DNA of 64,000 nt from Gonapodya sp. JEL0774 (GCA_027604505.1 JADIIX010000011.1:211005-275004); one strand, 5' to 3'; positions 33,789 through 46,189 are shown, counted from the stretch's first letter. Numbers and translations are program-made. Notes: generated by a model from the sequence alone, not told the origin.

Positions 33789-36662
33789 CTATTTTTCGCA
33801 AGGGCACATAGAGTATTCTAAAGATGTGCTCTGATAAGCTTCTTCTCCTTTAGCCGTCTTATGAAGTCTTCTTTGAGCGGTTTTTTGGCCGTCTTTTGCG
33901 ATCGAAGATTTCGCAATGTCGAATGTGTTGGCACTTGTCACACCCAAAACAAAACCTCCACCATAAAATCTCACCTTGAAGGTAGTTCCCAATTCCAAAG
34001 CCTCACTTCGCACTTCGACAAGGCTTGGTAATTTAAAGCGTGCCATTCGCGGTATCAAATACTCTCGCAAGGCCGACGGCCGAAGCGCTGTCTGGGGGAT
34101 CCCAGGTTTCAGCGAAACTATCGCCGCGACCTATAAACCAGGGCCCAATATTGTCGAGGTGTTCCCGAGCTCATTTATGAGTATGGAATGTGAGAGCACC
34201 GTACCTCCTCTCCGAGCACTTCATCCGGAACACCAAATACACAAGCCTGCCCGAGGAGTTTTCATCATGTATTTGACAGATATCCGCACATCATCTCAAC
34301 ATCAACTCACCATCTGTACCATTGGATGACTTTCGATAACATTCTCCACATCACTGCTGGCGATGTTCTCTCCACCCCGAATAATCATGTCCTGTAAGCA
34401 CACGAGAGATCGCCGTAAGTTGTCGTGGGTGGACTCATTGATTTGTCGGATGTTCCCACAAACCTTGGATCTGTCCTTTAAATAGAGGAAGCCATCGTCC
34501 GCGATAAGCCCAATATCTGATGGAGAGATTGTGTGAAGGTTTGTGTGATAATACGCGATGGGACAAAACGAAGAATAAACCCACCCTGCGTATTGTACCA
34601 CCCATCCTTCCACTGCTTCTTTGTACCCTCCAGATTCTTGAAATATCTTCGGTGCCACAGTTCAGTCAATTCTGGGAGCCCAACACCCACACAAGAGGTT
34701 CTTGTACTCACCCAAAACTCGTCCACGCTGCCTTCTGCCACACGTCCCCCGCTTCTCCTTGCTTCACCTCAAGTCCCGTCTCAGGATTGACAATTTTAAC
34801 TTGCACCGGTTTGAAAATGGGTCCGACCGAATCGGGTTTGTTGATGAAATCGAGACCTCCGTTGTAAGTGATGGCGAGGGTCTCTGAGGCGCCGTAAGAG
34901 TTAGTTGAAAGAATGGCGGCATTCAGTTCACTGCGGATGCGATGTTGAAGGTCTCTTCATGGTGATCGGGAACACATCAGATTTTTAGACAGAAACAGCA
35001 TGGCACACATTCATTGCTCACGGATTGACATTCATTGCACCCATCGAGACAGCCTTTCCGAGTGAAGCAAACACAGAAAGTGTCGCAACTTACTCAAACA
35101 CAAAACAAGTTCATGGTATGAGTCTCACCAGCAAACTCTTCAGATCCCGCTTTTTGCGATCAGGGTGGTTTAAAACATGTTGCGCCATGGTCGGCACAAA
35201 GAAAGCCGCACTGATCTTCTCCTTCTCGATCACCTCGAGAGCCTCGGCTGGGTCCCACTGTTGACACAGAATATCGTGGTTGCGGATATGTGTATACACC
35301 AGTTCAAAATGCTCGTTTCCCAGCTCACCTTGTATGTGAAGACGACAAGTGCACCCTGCAAGATTCCTCCGAGACACGCGCCGATCCCGCCGAGGTGGAA
35401 GAGAGGCTAAAACATGGTTGAGAGGATGAGGGTCGAGTTAATTAATGTTCGGATATTCAAAAAGTGAAAGGTGAGCTATTTACCGAAACTTGCAAAATGT
35501 GTTGTGGTGGCACAGAGAGTGGATCGTGATGTGGAAATCCTGGTGGGAGCGGTATACCGCTCCTCAACGCGATACGCGCAGTTACTGCTCTGAGGAATAC
35601 AATTACTTGACCCCACATGAACTGATTTGAAAGAATAGCTTTTGGGCGCCCAGTCGCTGTGCATCATGGCAATATAATTGTGTGGGGTTGCAATAACAAG
35701 AAAACGTGTTGTTCACTCAAGTCGTACTCACTTCCCGAGCTGAAAAGAAGCATGCATCTATCTTGTGGTCCCGTTTCTACTTGAGGTAGTGAGTCGTCCG
35801 AAAGGTTTTGTCCACGAAGGAACTGCTCGTGTAGTCGAAGGACTCCCGGATACATTCCATGATTTGGAGGACGACGCGGATCGGCTCGAATGTGAACAGT
35901 GTGCTGAAGTCCACCCTGCAATATTTGATACTTGTGAACTAGTCTGAAGCTTGGAATTGATGAATGACTCGTTCTACCTTCGCCAGCTCTTTCTGGAAGG
36001 GCTTGAGTGACTCCAAGCGATCGTCGTCACCAAACAGAATTCTGGGAACAGAATTAATTCAAACCCAGTCCCTTCGATAAAATCTTCGCACACACTGACC
36101 TAACATCCGCGTGTGTGACACACCAGCTCAGCTCACTCCCATTCAAAAATGCATTGAGGTGAACCGCACAAGCGCCAAGGCACTGAATGGCCCACCACAC
36201 TGCCATCCACTCGGGACTGTTTCTGCCGGCAATACCGATCATATCGTTTGGTTTGACATTGTAGGGCGCGGCGTGGAGTGTCCGGGCTATTGCAGCGACC
36301 AAACCGGCAAACTCCGCAAAGGTGTAGCGCTCCACGATTTTCTTCTGCGTGTCATGATACGCAATGTGTGTTCTTCCAGTGGGCTTGAAGATCTACGTGC
36401 GGTCGTAGGTACAAACTTTGCGTGAGTAGAGAACCACATGGAAACGAACATCCAGTCCAAAATCCACCTTCATAAACCGGATGAACTCATGTCGGAGGCT
36501 TTGAGGGTACTCTTTGAAGGCGACAACATCGACGGTGTGTCCCTCCCAAGTCGGAATTTGAACAGTAGTGACTGGGAACTTCGCGTGCGGACTGAAAAAC
36601 AACTCTCGTTCACACTCCGAAATAGATGGAGGCGCAAAACCGGTCGGAATCTGGATGCTCAT
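33789..36662 (-). CDS. Acyl-CoA synthetase / AMP-binding (ANL) enzyme
   Basis: It activates a carboxylic (likely fatty) acid to acyl-AMP and then acyl-CoA. From the 5' end: 'PTGRTHIAYHDTQKKIVERY', 'NDMIGIAGRNSPEWMAVWWA' and 'CAVHLNAFLNGSELSWCVTH'. The start of the P-loop 'CMLLFSSG' is split by an intron. Next come 'PLFHLGGIGACLGGILQGA', 'DPAEALEVIEKEKISAAFFV' with 'PTMAQHVLNHPD', then 'STNSYGASETLAI' (A5 motif) and 'DIGLIADDGFLYLKDRSK'. 'DMIIRGGENIASSDVENVIE' is the A8 hinge region, followed by 'VFGVPDEVLGEEV' and 'MARFKLPSLVEV'. Ten or so short introns are needed; several borders are only approximate and a few short exons were not resolved. Substrate class is inferred from the overall family. 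The C-terminal end near 33789 lacks an obvious A10 Lys that I could place with certainty. Confidence 0.85.
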
Positions 36663-36917
36663 TGCGGTTTGAAGTTGGTGTAATACGAGCGATCAAGTTT
36701 CGGAACTTTATGCTCTTTTCGGCACATTCTTTGCCGGGAGGCGATGGATCTTTTCTGGGGCACACAGCAATGGGAAGTGAGGGCCACGCTCGTGATGCAA
36801 ACCTGAGAAAGGGAGGTCGCCACCACCAAATAAATATACGAACAGCTCTTTCACGATCGTATTTATCTCGACTCCACCTACAGCGATTTTACTTTCCCGG
36901 ACATTGCAATACATTGG

Positions 36918-38198
36918 ATGGACTCGTGTATCTACAATGGCGCTGTCCCCATCGAATCTTTCAATCCCGATCAATTGCAGGCTTTCCTCATCCTACAAAG
37001 GTGGCGCGATTCTCTTATATGTGGAGTGGAAGTTTCTTCTTCGGATCTACCACGATTGCGAGAACCGGGATCTTTTCTCAACGACTCAACTCTTCATCGT
37101 TACTTGGTCGCTCGAAATTTCTCCGCTGACAACGCACTAAAAATGCTTCAAGGAAGTCTGGAATGGAGAAGGACATCGGGATTGATACCAGAGACACCTA
37201 TTGACTTTTTGTGAGCATGCTCAGTCTTGAGGAACTTCACTAAAGCGGTAGGAACTTCAAGCACCCCCCTGTCCAGATGTGAAGTCTGCGAGAAAGTGCC
37301 AGCATCCCACTCCATTTTGCCCATCGGTGAGAATGCAAATTGGATGCCAACTAGGTGTCAATGTGCTTCACTCCATTGTCTGATATGCTTTTACAAGGAT
37401 GGGACAGGGAACGGAGACCTGTTGTCTACGGGTGTCCGGCACGGGGGTGAGTAACTTTCTGCACCGAATTCGAGAGCATTCATGTAATCTTTTACTAGGG
37501 TAGATACAACTGTCCCTCATATACTACAACACTTAACGCACTGTCTGGAGAAATGCTTTCTCCATCCTCGATCGAGTGGCCAGGTGAGATCAAGTTTTGC
37601 TCAGGAGACGTGTTCTTCTACTATTTAAGTAGTCCTCTCTCTGTAGTGGGTTTGGATCGTTGACTTTAATGGGTTTGGGATTGCTCAGGCGTAGGTTCCG
37701 CTTCACCGCACTTGAAGCAGTCTTCCATCAATTCTATTGAGATTTGTTCCCAGGATGCAAACGCGCTTGGCAATAACATTTGCCACTACGTTCTCGAACC
37801 ATATGCCCGAGCGACTTGGTCGAATCGTTCTCCTCAATCCACCCGCCATCTTTTCGCTTTTGAGGGCTGCAGGCAGTCAACTCATCGACAAACGAACTAT
37901 GGACAAAATGGTCATCGTGAATGGAAGTCCTGATGATGTCGTTCACCGATTAAATACAGATAAAACGCTGGAGCTCTGTCCTTTAACGGAAGTGGAGGCT
38001 AACATAGCGATGGGCCACGAAATGCGTTTGATGAACGAATGGATCGGGAGAGTTCTCAAAACGAGTACCACAGCTGAACATTTGCCAGAACTGTACGATT
38101 CACAAGAGTTGCGTGATTTGCAACTCGTTAAAAGCGCACCGTGGAACCCGTCTTCTTGGAGAGACGTCTCAATTTTGCCGCCTTGGAAGGATTCATAG
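36918..38198 (+). CDS. Sec14-like CRAL-TRIO lipid-transfer protein
   Basis: CRAL-TRIO proteins carry phosphatidylinositol or other lipids between membranes. The first exon contains the CRAL-TRIO-N block 'DSTLHRYLVARNFSADNALK' and 'MLQGSLEWRR'. Later exons give 'GWDRERRPVVYGCPARG', 'HILQHLTHCLEK' and 'WVWIVDFNGFGIAQ', then 'RLAITFATTFSNHMPERLGR', 'IVLLNPPAIFSLL' and 'MDKMVIVNG', the lipid-binding core in the expected order. Exon 1 ends at 37210 in phase 2. The short exon between 37230 and 37370 is not resolved. The stop is at 38196-38198. It lies divergent from the acyl-CoA synthetase (256 bp) and convergent with the acyltransferase. Cargo unknown. Confidence 0.85.
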
Positions 38199-38294
38199 TA
38201 CTTAAGTAGAAAGCTTATACTTGATAGACGAAACATTTCATTGTGCTATGAACAGATATTTTCCTGCAACCAATCTGTTCGTTCTTTCCACACA

Positions 38295-39487
38295 TCACTC
38301 CGCTTTCACTCCATTCACGGTAGTTTTAGGGGATATTTCGAATAAGGCCTCGAAGACACAAGTCAGTACTTTTTTTTCACAAGCACATCCATTCGAGACA
38401 TTATTCAGACTCACATCCTTCATTGCCTTCGTGGTCTTTTCGATGAGTGCGTCCATGTCCTTCACCTCCAGGCCCTTTGTTTCGATTGGTTTTAAAACCC
38501 TTACTCTGATTGTTCCTGGTGACAATACATTCGCCTTTGGACTGTAAATATTGCTGTAGTTCTGCACAACGATAGGGACGATCGGGTAGCCTCCACCAAT
38601 GGCAACGCGGAACGCACCCTTCTTCAAAGGGAGGAGGGATGGGGTCAGAGAATTCGACCTTGTTCCTTCTGGATAAATAAAGAGCTGAATGCTGGGTCAT
38701 CAAGCATTGTACTGCCGACAGTGAACACTGATGCGTCACCCACTGAGAGTTTCTTCTGCGCCATTGACTTCGCCAATTTCTGTGGCCGCACCAAATTGCA
38801 GTTAGTCAAAGAAGTCGCGAAATACAGCAATAATTGAACGTGACACCAACCGTCATAGTTGCCATGGCGTTATCGTGATTGCCGCGATCAATCAAAAAGG
38901 TTTCCGCTTTTTGTAAAGCGGTGCTCAATCTTCAACGAATGTAGACCACGGGCGGATAAACCTACTGAAAATAAGGTAGAGGTTCAAAAGTGGGATATAA
39001 AGAAGGTCCCTCTTCGCCAGGCCGACGCAGTTTCTCGGGGAGAGCACAGCTTGGATGTGCATGTCAATGGTTCCCTGTGAAAGTGGAGTAGACAAGTGTA
39101 GATTAGAAGTTCGAAAAAACAAGTCTCATCACACTTCCTTACCTGGTGGTTTGAACAGAACACTGCCGGGGAAGGGGTTCCCAAGTTCTCCTTGCCTTCA
39201 ATCTCGATTTTCCAACCCATGAGCCAGACAATAATCGATGAGATGAACCGTCCCGCGTAGTACTGAGTATCACGACCACGCCCAAAAATGTAAAATATAG
39301 CACTAACTTTAAGGTGGATGGTACAGTTCCCAGAACTTAACGAACATTCTCGAAACAAAACGAAGCGACGGATGCCATACTAACCAGGGATTGTAAGTGC
39401 CAGAAAAAGAAACGTGAGCCCAGCTAGCAGCATGTTCTTTATTTTGAACACAAGAGAGGACACGAGTCGCTGTGAAGCATTTGACAT
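38295..39487 (-). CDS. SLC1: 1-acyl-sn-glycerol-3-phosphate acyltransferase (LPAAT, PlsC family)
   Basis: It converts lysophosphatidate to phosphatidate in ER or lipid droplet membranes. The start at 39487 ('MSNASQRLVSSLVFKIKNML') leads into a hydrophobic segment 'LLAGLTFLFLALTIPG'. Motif I NHxxxxD is 'SNHQGTID', split by an intron after Gln. 'FLIDRGNHDNAMATM' and motif III 'LFIYPEGTRSNS' follow, and then 'LKKGAFRVAIGGGYPIVPIV', the usual phosphate-binding and core region. The C-terminus 'EISPKTTVNGVKAE' follows a last in-phase intron. Length and motif order fit the Slc1/AGPAT1-2 group. It lies 260 bp downstream of the CSL gene on the same strand. Confidence 0.92.
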
Positions 39488-39746
39488 CCGCCTAGGTAAG
39501 GATGACACGGCATCAATGTAACGACAGCAATGCTGACCTCCATGGTAATCAAGAAGTAGCTTTCGAGGCTGGTTGATCGACAAGTTTCTTACGAGGGAGA
39601 TGTGGGTTTTCACATCTGTCATCGGGCTGTGGCCTAGCGGGCCTTGAACTGTTTGCGTTGTTACTGATTGATTCTCACTCAAATACTGACAAAAGAAAGA
39701 AATCGGAATGAACCTTAACAATTCTAGTGGGGGCACGGTGCACATC

Positions 39747-42700
39747 TTACACGGAGAACCCGGTCGGAAACAAAATCCCATCTTTTCTGACAATAATCAC
39801 TTCCATTGTGTCGTCCACCAACGGTTCTTTCCTCCCGGCTCTTATCACTGCAGCTTGAGCAGGTAGCCTCGTCACCAAATGTGTGTCTGAGCGGACGTCG
39901 CAAAGATCTGACTCGTAAACTCCAAAGAAAACTCTGATCCCACGATGTTCTGAAAACCCTTCCCCGTAGATGTTAAGGATATGTCCGTTCAGAACAAGTT
40001 TGTGGAATATAAAGGGACGTGGAGCGAACGGGGAGCAAATGGACGAACGGTGGTTAGTCGGAGGGATGAAGAAGGAAAACGTCGATTCGGCTGATGAAAC
40101 GATCAAGATCATCAGGCCGACAAGAAAAAACATGATTTTCAATTCTGTTAGTCCGCAAGCAATCGGTAATGGGGAACTCACAAACTCCCGCAACGAACCA
40201 CGCCGCTTCCTCCCCAACTTTTAAGAATTTTGGGTTATCTTTCTGAACCCTTCCTTTTACCATTCGCACTCCAATTTCAGTGTTGGTGAGGAACCAGCCT
40301 GGTTTTTCCTCCCACTCAAGTGCTACCTTCTGTAGCTCTGCAAGAGTCGCCTCCTCAGAACTTCCGTGATCCGTCTTCAAAATCTTGTTCGCACCATCCA
40401 GTTTGATGGATTTGGAATAGTCACTCAAGTGAGACGAGGCGCTCCCATTTTTTGCAGCTTTGCGGGTCCGCTTTCGCGGTTGTGGCTGGGCTTCTGCTTC
40501 TTCATCAAAACTCTCACTCCCATCGTCAACCACACCTTCATCATCACCATCCACTCTCTCAATGGTTACCATCTGTCTTCCGATCACTTTCCTTGTCAAC
40601 AATCGCACACTCGTTATACCCGTTTCCACGTGACGCAGCACCACACTTGCGCCGTACTGCACACACTCCTCCTCCCGCCCTTCCGGCGCTTCCACCCCCA
40701 ATTCCCCGAGCAACAGGTCCACCACTCCTGGTGTAACTTCTTTGGATGCCCTTGCCACCGGTGGTGCGCCAGGAAGCCACGACACAGGAATGACTTGCCA
40801 CTTGTCCCACCTCTCTGACCTGGCGAGGAACGACTCGAAAGATTTGCCCAGGCAAAGGTAGCGAGTGGAGGAGGACTGTGATCTAGTACGATTGAAAAGG
40901 CAGAGATAAGTGTTGGGTGTCACGGACACTGACCATGATCGATGAGGGACGGGTCAGGGGTAAATGGGGGAAAATGTTCAGAATGAGACATCAGATAACA
41001 GACCACCAATTACGAAACTAACTCTTGATGTCATTTGGGGTGTTTTTGGACGCTTTTGAGATCTGGGTTGGTTGGGGGCGTTGCTCACATGGTGGTGTGT
41101 TGAACTCCTGACCACTCGGAGTGCACTCACCAACCTCAAAGAGGTCGAATCTAAGATCCCAATCAGTTGACCAGTTTCTGTCTTAACCTTGGCACAGTTT
41201 TAGTCAGTTTCACTAACATTCATCTGAGCCTCATTTTTACCTTCGTTCACAAACTCACTTTGACCCTCACCAGTGCCTCTCCATCCCCTCTGGCCACACC
41301 CCACCACAAACCCTTCATCAAACCTATCCCTTCAATTTTTTTCCCGTCTTCGCAAGCCTCCACCAGCTGCCACTTGTCGCACATCGAGGCGTTACTTGTG
41401 TCACTGATACCGTCTTGTTGGGTACTGACGCCGGCTTCTCGAGAAGGGGTGATTGGGCATACAAAAGCAAGAGCGGCGCGCGTGGATGTCACTTCTAGCG
41501 TAGCTGTGCAAATGATCTGCGGAATGTCGCTGATGGAAGTGTGTGGTGAGTTCCGCGCAAGCGTCCATGCAGAGCCGGTCAGGCGGATTTTAGGTGCCGG
41601 TACGAGAAATCTAGAGAAGATTTGCATCAATGATTTGCAAATTATAGAGAGTCAAACTCTGGTGCGCGGAAGACCCCACCGCTTCTCAGACCCATAGCTC
41701 TTGGGCAAAACTAGCGGGACGGCGATGTGGATTGCTGACGCTCTAGTTGGATCAGCTATATAGGTTGCAACTGATACTCTGTTGACGTATAGAAGATGCC
41801 AATGAATCATAAATGGTAGTGGGCATGCCAAACCCTTCATAACAAAACACTCACCCCACTTCTCCGGCCGCACTCCCATCGACTTGCGATGGGCTCACCG
41901 CCCCCGCGCCGAGTCCACTGTTGGATTCACGTTCACTATTCGCCAAACTTGGACGATGTACCGGCATCGCCGTATACCTTCCATACCTCTCGGCGGGGCG
42001 CCGAGCGGGAACACTTGGGGCATAGGTTGTTGCTGGTGAAGAAATGGGCCACGCATGACCCTGACCACTCGCTACGGAGGAAGCAAGCACAGGAATGCGG
42101 GGAATGGAAATAGGAGATGAGGGCTGGCCGTGGTGGTTTGCGGGTGTGGCAGGTGACTGAATCGCCCCTCGAGGCGGCGTGTGCACGGTATGGAGAGCTA
42201 GTGTTGCGGTGGCAGCGGAAGCGTAACACTCAGGTAGTGGCACCGAATCAGTTGTGGTAGAGAAGTTGAGGCTTGTCGTTGATGTGCGAAAAGGAGAAGG
42301 AGACGGAGTTGAACGGGAAGGAACCCCGATCTCAGTCAAACTCGGAGCTTGTGGGGGGGAAGGTGGAGATGAAAGAAGAAACTAGAGGATGGGAAAGGAT
42401 GAATGATGATTATCAATGCCGTTAGCAGGAACCCGGGTGGTAACGCTTGTCACCACTTCGGTTCCATGACAGCTGTGCAAAACCCCTGTATCCGAACCGC
42501 CGCAAAACACGGCACCACGAACCTCCGCCAGCATATCTAGTCCATTATCTCCTTGCCACTCTTGGCTGGCAGGTACCGCTGGTGAAGAAGCACCGTACCG
42601 ATAATCGCTGTATTGGGTTTGCGAGTGGTATTCAAGCCCATGAGTGTTGATGCTGCCGTAACCGGCAGACGATCCACCAGTAGTGGACGAGGAGCCCTCG

Positions 42701-43434
42701 GGAAGTGGGAGAGGGAGAGATATTGTGCCAACTGCAATGGAGAATTGTTGAACAGCAACCACACGCGAATCAGTTCAGACAAAAATCCCACGCCGACCTT
42801 CAACAAACGCTTATTCACAACCTCCAAAAAATGAAAAAGAACTGTATGTCGTTTACTTTGTCCCAAAGAGGGTTGTGAATGCTGTTGTGCATCGTGTGAA
42901 TTGACGACACCAATGCGATCGATCCTCCAGGCCGAATCCGATCCAGCCCTAAAGATCACTCTCCAGCAAGGGAAGCTTTCATCGTTGACCAATTTGTCCA
43001 AATCGACTCCAAGGGGGGATGGGGCGGTACACTGTTCCCCGACCATTGTGAGAATCACTATTCCGGCACTCACTCATCTCACCAGGAGCAAAGTCTCTCA
43101 TTTGGCCCTCAGGCCTTTGCACCACTGAGACTTCAGAGACAGGGACGAGTTGCCCGTCCGATACTCTTTGATAGAGTACACTTTTGCCATCGCGAGTTGT
43201 TCCCAGAAAGAAACTTTGAGCGAGAGGAGAGGATGATGACTGAGCATCGGAATGATGCGCAGATGTTGATACGCGAGAGAAAAGGGGGGTTCGAGAGACT
43301 GGCTGAGAGTGGGAAGGGGAGAAAGCGGAGGATGACGTAGGCGGTTCCGCCGTTGGGGAAGAAGGAAATAGAGAGCCTCCATGGGCCAAAAACCACGACG
43401 GAGACGCTGTAGACAAATAATTCATGACAGACAA
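39747..43434 (-). CDS. CSL (CBF1/Su(H)/Lag-1) family transcription factor
   Basis: CSL proteins bind GTGGGAA-type sites. In fungi they act without Notch and affect cell adhesion and cell-cycle genes. The diagnostic Rel-homology N-terminal motif is present across an intron: 'KSYGSEKR' joined to 'FLVPAPKIRLTGSAW'. The beta-trefoil domain gives 'YLCLFNRTRSQSSSTRYLCL', 'VQYGASVVLRHVETGITSVR' and 'WEEKPGWFLTNTEIG'. An acidic plus basic insert (DEEAEAQPQPRKRTRK) interrupts it. The C-terminal IPT-like domain shows 'VLNGHILNIYGEGFSEHRGI' and 'IIVRKDGILFPTGFSV' before the stop at 39747. A long Ser/Thr/Pro-rich N-terminal region (from about 43434, 'MSVMNYLSTASPSWFLA') is carried on several exons whose borders are uncertain. 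The large N-terminal extension and insert are typical of fungal CSL members. Confidence 0.9.
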
Positions 43435-43741
43435 CGAGAAATATGGTCATTTTGCGTTGAAAAGACTTCGGATCAGAAGGACAACGACAAAGGGGACGAA
43501 AGAGGGATGGAGTCTCGGTGCCCACCACACGACCCGGCTTCTCTGAAGCTCAGACTCACTTTGCCAGCCACGTTCAACACTCTCTATATCCTTTCTCACG
43601 CTGAGAGGTGTATTGGTTTGCATTATGGAATGGATGAATGGAAATAAGTACAAAATACTAGGCATGGTAGCCTAAACCACGGCGCTCTGAGGAGGTGTCG
43701 ACAGCTGGGGAGCTCGCCAAATGAGAAGTAGGATACAACCG

Positions 43742-43784
43742 CGCGTTTCGGCGCACGGATGATACATTCCCGCGTTTCGGCGCA
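43742..43784. promoter_or_regulatory. Two 14-bp direct repeats upstream of the CSL gene
   Basis: CGCGTTTCGGCGCA occurs exactly at 43742-43755 and again at 43771-43784, 29 bp start to start. It lies about 310 bp upstream of the proposed CSL start. It is CpG rich and resembles MBF/E2F-type sites without being an exact match. Regulatory role is inferred. Confidence 0.4.
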
Positions 43785-44054
43785 GTCGGGTGTGTGTTCG
43801 TGGTACCTTCACGATCCAGGAGGAGTGGTTACCCTTGGATGAGCATATTCCAACAGATCATTCAAACCCTCGTGTATTCGGGAGGTATTATTCTATCGCA
43901 TGGAAACAAAGAAAATTGCATCGACGCAGATGGAAAACAAACTGCAAGTCCCGTCTTCCTTCGTCGTACCATGCTTGCGCAATGCGCATCCAGCATTGCC
44001 ACCATCGCGTCCTCATCCCGACAACACCCCTGCCTCGATTTCACACCCTCTGCT

Positions 44055-45251
44055 CTACTTCCCTGTCTTCTGCCCCTTTCCACCCTTTCCCCCCTTGGGA
44101 CCCATTCCCCCCTTCCCACTCTCCACCCCACCGCTCGCCAATCTCTTCCCCACCGCCTTGCGCACATTGAATATGCCATCTGGATTCGCACCCGAACCCG
44201 AACCCGAACCCGAACCACCGGATCCTGATCCAGATGCGGTCCCGGTCCCGAGTTTGGAAAGCACCTTGAGTGCCCGGAAGCGTTCGTCAGAGACAGAGGT
44301 AGGCAGGTCGTGGAGTTTTCGGACGCCGCGGGATTTGAGGAGGGGTTCCGAAGGGTCTAAGTGTGGGGGGGTGGAGTGTGGTGTGGTCGTGGTGTAATGG
44401 GTTGGGGGATGGGGAAGGTGAGAATTCACAGAGTGAGATTGCGTACACCTTGCACAAAGTGGCCTTATCATGATGACCCGGTCGTGATGTAAAGGTGCGC
44501 ATAGCCGGCGTGGTCTCATGTCCCAATTCCCCTCATACGCACCTTGTCGAATTTCCCCATGGACGCTGTAGATTTCCCCGTGGATGCCAGGGCAAGATCG
44601 AGTTGTGCCTTCCGTTCGAGCTTGGCCTTTGTGCCCACCGCCTTTTCTGCAAGTGGTGTGCCGATACCGACGGAGCGGTTGCGCAAAATACCCAGGGCCG
44701 CCTCCTCATTCCCACGTTTCCGCTTGTGGCTCTTCTCAACGCGCTCCTGCTTCGTATCGCGTTCGGTTTGGAGCATGTCCTCCATAGGGTCGGCGTTGGC
44801 GGGAACTTCCTTGAGCCAGTTGCGGTCGAGCTGATGTGTGCGGGATTTGTACCCGTACGCGGGTCGGTATTCCCCGGATATGGAATCAAACGTCTTGGCG
44901 GTTTTCTTCTTTTTGGTGATTCCCTTGGTTTGAGCAAACTTTTCCCAGCGGGTCATGGGTTTGGGTTTGGGGATGGGCTCTTCGCGAGGTAAGGTGGAGG
45001 TTGGGGCGGGTAAGGTGACGAAGGTGTGGTTTTAAACGGTTGATATAGGGAGGGCAAAGACGTGGTTTACGATGAATTGCGCGCAGTCGCGGGTGTTGGA
45101 TTGGAGGAGGGAGTTGGCAGGGGACCGCGATTTTGACGATGAGGAGGACAGTTGGGGTAAAGTGTCGAGAGGGTTCGGGTTGTCGGAGAGGAGGTCTCCC
45201 AGGTCGAGAGATATAGGGATTGGGCGGATGACCTGGAGTGATTCACTGATG
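44055..45251 (-). CDS. RRS1: Ribosome biogenesis protein Rrs1, with an in-frame stop
   Basis: Rrs1 works with Rpf2 to bring the 5S RNP into pre-60S particles in the nucleolus. The minus frame from about 45245 reads 'LDLGDLLSDNPNPLDTLP', 'NSLLQSNTRDCAQFIVNHV' and 'FALPISTV', then TAA at 45034-45032. The same frame then continues with 'VTLPAPTSTLPREEPIPKPK', 'MTRWEKFAQTKGITKKKK', 'YRPAYGYKS' and 'WLKEVPANADP', and 'MGKFDK' before a GTGCGT donor. The last exon gives 'KSRGVRKLHDLPTSVSDERF' and 'GIFNVRKAVGKRLASG', then a Gly/Lys-rich end. All Rrs1 blocks are present and collinear on both sides of the stop. The first coding exon may also lack its start, since no ATG was found before 45250. The gene is therefore either damaged, mis-sequenced or has an unusual intron. 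Confidence 0.85.
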
Positions 45252-46179
45252 CGAGTTCACAGATTCGATGGTGGAGTGGGATAACAGAAGGGCAGAAGGA
45301 AGCGGACCGAGGAAGCGGGGCGGACAAGCAATAGAAAGGATCAAATAGAGATAGCAGCACCGGAGCAGCGCGGGGTGAGTGCATGAGTGGGGGCAGCAGC
45401 AAAGAAGGTCCAAGTTGAGCGACACGTTCCCCCCCCGCATCGCCCACCCCGTATCATCACTGCGACTTGATCAAAAGACACGTCATTGCGACTTCAATAT
45501 TGCGGATGGCCATCTTCAAAAAATTCATGTTTCCTTGGAGCATAGTGGTTCAGGGAAACGTCATATGACCCTCATTCCAACATTCTGTGACCGTATATTT
45601 TTGTATCACATCTCCGCCTGTGTCCCCTGTGGATTCACTCGGTGCTGAAAAGTCTCGCCACGGGATTGATGCATCGCTGCTGAATCAGTCACCGTCATCA
45701 AGGTACAAATCTCCTAGAGTCTGCGACAAATCTCCCACAGGAACTCGTCACCGCGTCGAATCAGTGCAAAACGCTCATCATCCACCATCCCCCGTTGATG
45801 GCAGGATTCGCTGCAAATCGATCGATTCCTCCCCACTACCGTTTCATTCATACGGCATATCGCTTGCCCACGGCAAATCTCTCGTTTCGCGGCGTTTTCT
45901 CTTGGAGGAGGCCGAATCGCGCTACCAGTCAACACTTGGTTCATTGGTTGGTGAGTTATTTAACCTTTGCTCGTTGATTTTTTCTTGACATCTTACCAAG
46001 CTTCATGTTGCGACCTTTCCTACTCTACATCTCCCTTTGGCCCCGGCATCTGCATCGCTCAACTCCCTCTCACCCAATCAACCCTCCCCATACACTTGCT
46101 AGCGTTTTACCTCCCATCATCCCATTGCCCCATCCCACCTTCTACCGAGAACCCTCAACCTTGGCCACCCACCAACCCC
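45252..46179. other. Region left of the gap, no certain gene
   Basis: A plus-strand frame (about 45632-45988, Ser/Arg rich) could be a first exon cut off by the gap. No domain was recognised. CpG content is like the rest of the left flank, unlike the right side of the gap. Confidence 0.4.
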
Positions 46180-46189
46180 NNNNNNNNNN
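46180..46189. other. Assembly gap (10 N)
   Basis: Ten N characters inside a C-rich run. The base composition differs sharply on the two sides, so continuity across the gap should not be assumed. Confidence 0.99.

Noticed and set aside
44190-44217. Telomere-like hexamer run CCCGAA repeated about four times
   Set aside because: It lies inside the RRS1 reading frame on the minus strand and encodes a Ser-Gly repeat in the C-terminal tail. It is far too short and is interstitial.
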